Shown piece by piece: positions 59,239 through 64,000 of a stretch of 64,000 bases of DNA. Under the pieces are notes generated by a model, which saw only the letters and a list, made by a program, of their open reading frames with translations, did no database searches and was not told where the DNA came from. How positions within the stretch are numbered: position 1 is the first letter of the stretch; the number at the start of each line of letters is the position of its first letter. The DNA is taken from assembly GCF_026914185.1 (NCBI RefSeq), contig NC_070564.1:7626001-7690000 (forward strand). Direction: 5' to 3'. Source of the DNA: Puccinia triticina (Eukaryota > Basidiomycota > Pucciniomycetes > Pucciniales > Pucciniaceae). The position numbers and the translations under genes were made by a program.

Positions 59239-59423
59239 TGTTATGAGCCGTAGCACGGGCTCCGCAGCGCAGACTCACATGTACATAGACTACACGTACA
59301 TGTCACGGACCATACTCAAGGTTCGAGAGGCTGGAGATCCAAGCCTCTTCCTCATCCTGCAATCTACCATCTTGGATGCAGAACCCAGACCCCATCTTCC
59401 TCTCCACAGAACAGACCTTAACA
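59239..59423 (+). repeat. Chromovirus 3' LTR
   Basis: 185 bp partner of 42610-42794. Three differences (one transition, two transversions) by eye. Confidence 0.95.
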
Positions 59424-59454
59424 AAGGAGAGGCTTACCTCTCAAGTCACACCAT

Positions 59455-59812
59455 TCACCAGGGGAGATTTTGACGCACTCTCCAGAGAGTGCCATACTGT
59501 ACCCTTTTTCCATAACTGTGCTGGATGCCTTTGATGAAAGTAGGGTAAGAATTAATGAAAAACTCTGGAACTAATCCACAAATGAACTTAAAGTGATCCT
59601 GGATTCATGCAGAAACCATCCAGAAGTCATGCAGAAGTCAACTGGAATGCAACTGGAACACAGTTGAAACCACTAAGACACAATGGTCACAATCAAATCA
59701 TAATTCAATTTGAACTGTTTGTTAATTGAGATGAATTATTGGGGTTCAATTCATGTTATTTATATGCACATGAAGTTGTTCATTGTTTTCACTTTGCTTG
59801 TAACTTTCATGT
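59455..59812 (+). repeat. Dispersed repeat family, second subtype, direct copy
   Basis: Starts CACCAGGGGAGATTTTGACG, carries the hairpin GCACTCTCCAGAGAGTGC at 59475-59492, and matches 29408-29057 inverted over about 350 bp. Begins only about 30 bp from the end of the chromovirus, so the chromovirus inserted beside an older repeat. The rest of 59813-60850 has no recognised gene; 59878-59935 matches 25750-25798 inverted. Confidence 0.7.
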
Positions 59813-61999
59813 GTGTGTCTGTAAGTTTGTTACAAATTGCAGGTTGGGCCTCCCGCAGATCAAAAACATGTACACCCCTGTTAGAATGATGTGAAAGGCC
59901 TATCTGAATTGGCATGTTTCCCTAAAGAAGGCCGGTGTAAGACTCAAAAGGTGTTGTGTGACCCTTTTGCTGAATGGCAAAAGGAATGGATGAGGTGCAG
60001 GCTCTGCCTTTCTGTATATCAGAAAACAAGACCCCCAAGGTAAGCTTGGCAATTTATTTTGTGATAGGATATGTTCAAAGATGAGATATATAAGAGGATT
60101 GTTGTCAATGTCCAAGGTTGATGGTGTTACTGATGTATGGTGACTTGATGTATCGAGTGGGGTTTGAACCTAGGTCCTTGACCTGGGGGTATATAAGTTC
60201 AGAAAGTGAGGGGTGATGAGGGTGAGAGGGAGCTAAGCTTAACCAGGAGTGGAACCGGGGACTGCTTACTGGTGAAAGGTATAAGAACTGAGTGGTGATA
60301 TAAATTTCAAATAAAGTGTGAAAGGTATGTGAACTGAGTGGTGATATGAACTGATGGCTGTAATATGGGATAGAGGATAATATGAGTTGTGATAAGTGAG
60401 TAGTGGATATAGACTCCGGATGGCATGAGGAGGGAACAACTGGCAGGCAGAGGCCTCCTTATATAGACAATGATGAGGGAATTTAGCTCCAGGTGAGCAG
60501 CTTTGAGGGAATTTGGCTGGTGAGAAAGTACAACTGAGGGATTTTAGCTAGACTATCTACAATGTGTCCCTTTGATATGCAAACAGGATCATATATTGGG
60601 TTTGCAACTAACCTTGGACAGATCACAAAAATCAAAAAATTGCAAATCCAATAATCAGTATTTGCCAAAAGTTTCTGCCCAGTGTTTTTACCAATTTCAC
60701 TTTTCTAACTTCTGATGTCTTTTATCATTTCATGTTTTGGACCGATTCCCAATCATTGCTTCATTCACATCATCCAAGCACCGCTACACTCTTCCCTTTC
60801 TGCAGCTGTGTTCACCTACAATCTTCTACTCCAGTTCAATTCAAATTATAATGTTGTTAGGCTCAAATCAAAGTATGGTCAGCATGTACCTCCAATCGTT
60901 GCATCACGCCCCAGGAAACCCTCAATTAGGACACAGTCAAGATGATCATTCAAACAGCTCTTCAAAATCTTCTGAATCTCCCAAATCCCCTCTTCCTCAC
61001 AATGTCATTTCTCAATTTTCAACCTCGGCTCCAGCTCAATTGCCAACCCCAGCTCCAACTGAGGTTGATCATTTCATTTTCCTTCCTACATGTTCTTACC
61101 AATTGCTGACCAAACCTTTCTTTTTTCAGGTGTTTCCATTTGAATGCCATATCTCATACGCGCTATACTTGGAGCAGCAAAACCAAAAGAAGGAGATGAC
61201 CTGGAAACCAGCCAAATCAAACAATCCTAAGCTCTCATTTCTGATCAACCCAAATGAACTTGCCTTCAAGGAGTTCAAAAAGGATGTTGTGTCAGCGTGT
61301 AATGCCGCTCTTTTCGGTGTTGATAAGACAATTGCAAAAGCTGGCAAGAAAGGCATTCCAGCAATTGAATGGAAAGCGTTTATCCCAAATCATCGAGTTC
61401 ATCCAAAGTCTCATCCAATCAATCTTGCAAATCCAGCTGATTATCGCCGTTGGATTGAGCTGATATCATCAAGACCCACTCCACGAAGGGCGGGAGTGTT
61501 CCCGAGTCAAGAAAACCCAAACAAGAAGAAAGTCAAGGCCCACCACGAGAGCCTGATTGCAAAGACGAACCATCGACTCAATGTAAAGAAGGCTCAAGTG
61601 ACCAGGCAGGCGTTGATAACAACAATGATGAAGAAATGGATGATGATTCAGACAACAAGGGTTTGGTGATCCAAGATCAAGAGCTCTACATGTCCCAAAT
61701 TTACGCAAGATACGGCATGAATAAAGATTACGACCGCTTCAATCCTGCCTATCCACATCTGACCAATGTTTCAAAGTACCTCCCTTTGACAGATGGTAAT
61801 GTGCGCAAGTGGGCAGATGTGTTGGTGAGTCCTTGTTTCATTGCTTGATTGTTCATCTCATATCTGAAATAAAATCTCCCTTTCAGCTTGCAAGAAAAAC
61901 TGGGGTCTTGCTTTTATCCCCTCCTTCCAATCTTGTATTCTGAACCGTCACAAAGAAGCCTGTGGCCCCGGCGCCACCTGCAGGATCTCAAACACACAA

Positions 62000-63166
62000 T
62001 AGGGGGCTTCAAAATTGATCCAGGAAGCGTTCCAGGTCCAAACTCCAGGAAAGCCAAAACACAGCCAAAAAATAATTCCTGGAGGTTCTACATTGAGACC
62101 CCCAGAAAGAGGAACTTCCTGCATTTGAACCCAGAAAAACAAGACCTGGAAATGATTATCAGTTTTAACATGTTTTGTCCCATGCCTTTGGGGTCCCCAA
62201 AGGACCAGCTCCTTCCCCCCACGCAACCACAAGTTTATCTGACCTCATCGGACTTTCTTGCACATTTTTTCTTTTTTTCATCAGAAGTTTCAAATGGGCT
62301 CAAACTGAAACAATTCTGACTGCTCTAATTGTTGTCGACTGGGAGGGACTTTCCCTGCTGAAAACCATATAAGGCAGTTGACCGGGAGAATTCCCTCCCA
62401 GATGACTGCCTGATATGGCTGTTGGCCGGGAGGGACTCCTCCCGGTCGACTCTTGTATGTATGTGGTTATTGACCGGGAGGTACTGCTCCCGGTCGACTG
62501 CCTTATATGGCTGTTGACCCTGAGGTACTGTACTACTGCTCCAGTCCCTCCCGGATGACTGCTCGATATGGCTGTCAACCGGGAGGGACTCCTTCTGGTT
62601 CCTCCCGGTTGACTCTTGTATGTATGTTATTGTTGACCGGGAGGTACTGCTCCCGGTCGACTGCCTTATATGGCTGTTGACCGGGAGTTACTGCTCCCGG
62701 TCAACTGCCTTTTATGGCTGTTGACCGGGAGAGACTCCTCCCGGTCAACTCTTGTATGTATGTGGTTGTCAACCGGGAGGTACTGCTCCCAGCCAACTGC
62801 CTTATATGGCTGTTGACCGGGAGGGACTCCTCTGGGTTGAGTCTTGACTGCTTGATATCACTGTTGAGCGGGAGGTACTTTCTAGCATGGCGGGCGGTGT
62901 ACAAAAATTTGCTCGAAGCTAGTGTGCGGTGGTGGGAAAGATGATGTAGGGGTGTCAGAAAAAAAGGCGGGGGTCCAGGGTTTGAGAAGAAAGGTGGGAT
63001 TTATCCTCTTTTGTCCTCTTTTAATTTCCTGATTTCCTGTTTTCCTGGATGTCCTGGAATGGCATAGGAAGAAGGAGATCAGGTCCACAGGAAGCGTTCC
63101 AGGTCGCTCATTTTTCCTGGAAACTCCGACCTGGAACGCTTCCTGGATCAATTTTAAAACCCCCTA
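62000..63166. mobile_element. 1.17 kb TIR element (TA target) with a palindromic minisatellite, inside an exon
   Basis: The left end TAGGGGGCTTCAAAATTGAT (then CCAGGAAGCGTTCCAGGTC) and the inverted right end ATCAATTTTAAAACCCCCTA bound the element. TA is present at both junctions (62000-62001, 63165-63166). The host frame reads through exactly when the element and one TA are discounted, which fixes the target duplication. The interior 62370-62880 is an array of palindromic units, GTTGACCGGGAGGGACTCCT then CCCGGTCGACT with TTGTATGTATGT or TTATATGG linkers. Ends share TAGGGGG-TTCAAA with the elements at 20573 and 26132. No coding capacity. Confidence 0.9.
62370..62880. repeat. Palindromic minisatellite, GTTGACCGGGAGG type
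   Basis: About ten hairpin units in which TTGACCGGGAGG and CCTCCCGGTCAA (or GGTCGAC) flank ACT or TACTG loops. Linkers TGCCTTATATGGCTG and TCTTGTATGTATGTGG alternate. Many differences between units are C/T or A/G. Confidence 0.85.
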
Positions 63167-63639
63167 ATCTGTTGTTCATTTCAACTGTGGTGACGGTGCT
63201 GCTTGAAAAAGCAGTTGAAGAACACAGGCCACCTCAATCAGCTGACACCTCCAAGCCTAATCCTCGCTGCCTCTTGCCTGACATACTTCGAACTCATACG
63301 ATTGGTGACTATGTTGCCTTCATCGGGTGTGACTCTACTGAGGTTGAAGATCTCACCAACATACTAAAACCAAATGGTTTCAGCTCTTACAAGAATTTTG
63401 GCTCATCTCACTTAGACAATGACTCTCTCCTTAAGTTTGGCCTTAGCTTGGGCATTGTTATTCAACTCCCAGATAATGTTGCAAACTTTTCTAGACACCT
63501 AGTACAAGCCTGCCATCCCTGGGTACCGCAGGCATGTTACCTGTTACCTCATTTGGCTGGGAGGTAATGAGGTAACGTCCCAGGGTACCCCAGCCATAAC
63601 ATTAGGATTTCACAAAACAACTGAAGATCGTCATTGTGT

Positions 63640-63925
63640 TACCTCGAGGTAATCAAAAGTGTTACCCAGGTAACCAAAAGTGGTACCCAGGTAACCAAAA
63701 GTAGTACCCAGGTAACAAAAAAGCAAGACAAGCGTTACCCAGGTAACCAAAGGTTTCACCCAGGTAACTAAAGGTGCTACCCAGGTAACGACAGGTGTTA
63801 CCCCAGTAACCAAAGTTGTTACCCAGGTAACCAAAGGTGTTACCTGGCTAACCAAAGTGGTTACCCAGGTAACCAAAGGTGTTACACAGGTAATCAGAAG
63901 TGTGACCCCAGTAACTGGAAGTCTA
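63640..63925. repeat. 21 bp tandem repeat
   Basis: The unit CCCAGGTAACCAAAAGTGTTA recurs at 21 bp (starts 63665, 63686, 63707, later 63738, 63759 and on), with a few irregular spacings. Being a multiple of three, it produces a minus frame of 7-residue repeats (TWVTTLV). That frame has no ATG context or domain and is not called a gene. A shorter related block occurs at 63519-63580. Confidence 0.85.
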
Positions 63926-64000
63926 AAACTAGACACAGGATTTATGTTTTTGGTGGAGTAGTGATTCTCACAAACTCCAGTCGCAGAATTAGTAGAATCC

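Larger units (their letters stand above)
42610..59423 (+). mobile_element. Ty3/gypsy chromovirus, nested and inactivated, TSD AAGGA
   Basis: Direct 185 bp LTRs at 42610-42794 and 59239-59423 start TGTTATGAGCCGTAGC and end GACCTTAACA, and differ at three positions. AAGGA flanks the whole unit (42605-42609, 59424-59428). A purine run AAAGGGGGGA (59226-59235) precedes the 3' LTR as expected for a polypurine tract. The coding order is gag, protease, reverse transcriptase, RNase H, integrase, chromodomain. It is interrupted by a copia element in gag (43304-49538) and a CACTA-like element in reverse transcriptase (51621-56453). Without the inserts, the element would be about 5.7 kb. Confidence 0.95.
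60851..63567 (+). pseudogene. Rust-type multi-exon gene, broken by frameshift, nonsense and a TIR element
   Basis: From ATG at 60851 a Ser/Pro-rich N-terminus (HSNSSSKSSESPKSP) ends at a donor after PTPAPTE, with the acceptor TTTTTTCAG at 61120-61128. The domain then reads FPFECHISYALYLEQQ, EFKKDVVSACNAALFGVD, IEWKAFIPNHRVHPKSHP and PADYRRWIE. Between about 61460 and 61620 the frame slips by one, then continues as MSQIYARYGMNKDYDRFNPA and LTDGNVRKWADVL to a GTGAGT donor (61824). The next exon, from 61887, reads LARKTGVLLLSPPSNLVF and meets TGA, then TVTKKPVAPAPPAGSQTHN up to the TIR element at 62000. After the element, the same frame resumes LLFISTVVTVLLEKAVEEHR, HTIGDYVAFIGCDSTEVEDL and KFGLSLGIVIQLPDNV. 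I recall this arrangement from uncharacterised Puccinia proteins; function unknown. Confidence 0.7.

Noticed and set aside
63631..63936. Minus frame of 7-residue repeats (TWVTTLV) as a secreted repeat protein
   Set aside because: The 21 bp tandem array explains it. No signal peptide or supporting flanks.

Overview
The window is a transposon-dominated stretch of a filamentous fungal genome, most likely a rust fungus (Pucciniales, Puccinia-like). The evidence is short 60-90 nt spliceosomal introns, an MDV1/CAF4-type mitochondrial fission adaptor, an inositol polyphosphate multikinase, fungal Ty1/copia and Ty3/gypsy chromovirus elements, a degenerate Helitron helicase, and a multi-exon gene (60.9-63.6 kb) of a type I recall as expanded in Puccinia. 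The genus is inference from memory of families. I saw no rRNA or convincing tRNA gene.

Layout. 0.6-2.4 kb: five-exon gene (minus) for a 490-residue protein with an HMG-box-like segment. 2.8-5.3 kb: decayed Helitron PIF1-type helicase (minus). 7.3-8.7 kb: uncharacterised spliced gene (minus). 9.5-15 kb: MITEs, poly(C) tracts and a decayed coding region. 15.2 kb: RRM exon. 16.8-19.2 kb: three-exon uncharacterised gene (minus). 19.4-20.3 kb: decayed gag with a zinc knuckle. 20.6-34.7 kb: several TIR elements, hairpin-forming minisatellites and dispersed repeats. 35.7-39.6 kb: the only clearly conserved housekeeping block, a divergent pair MDV1-like (minus) and IPMK (plus) sharing a 181 bp promoter that carries an (AAAAAT)n microsatellite. 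40-42.2 kb: possible Harbinger-like element with a palindromic minisatellite. 42.6-59.4 kb: a five-part nest of elements. 60.9-63.6 kb: a broken gene with a TIR element inserted in an exon.

The nest can be read base by base because each layer has clean target-site duplications (TSDs). A chromovirus (185 bp LTRs, TSD AAGGA) was hit in gag by a copia element (850 bp LTRs, TSD TCCTT) and in reverse transcriptase by a 4.8 kb CACTA-like foldback element (TSD AGA). The copia RNase H/pol end then received a solo-LTR-like insert (TSD CCGAC), and one arm of the foldback element received another (TSD CCAAT).

The least ordinary theme is a set of nonautonomous TIR elements that enclose tandem or palindromic minisatellites (20.6, 30.3, 51.6, 62.0 kb, possibly 40-42 kb). 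Four arrays at separate loci share a TGA-YSACCGG-type palindromic core. A second family of short hairpin modules with a CTTAGTTAAG-type tail recurs about seven times, and the chromovirus landed in the loop of one. Nonsense codons in both retroelements are all TGA or TAA, consistent with C-to-T changes, and the two copia LTRs differ only by transitions (15 by eye), which points to methylation- or RIP-like mutation.
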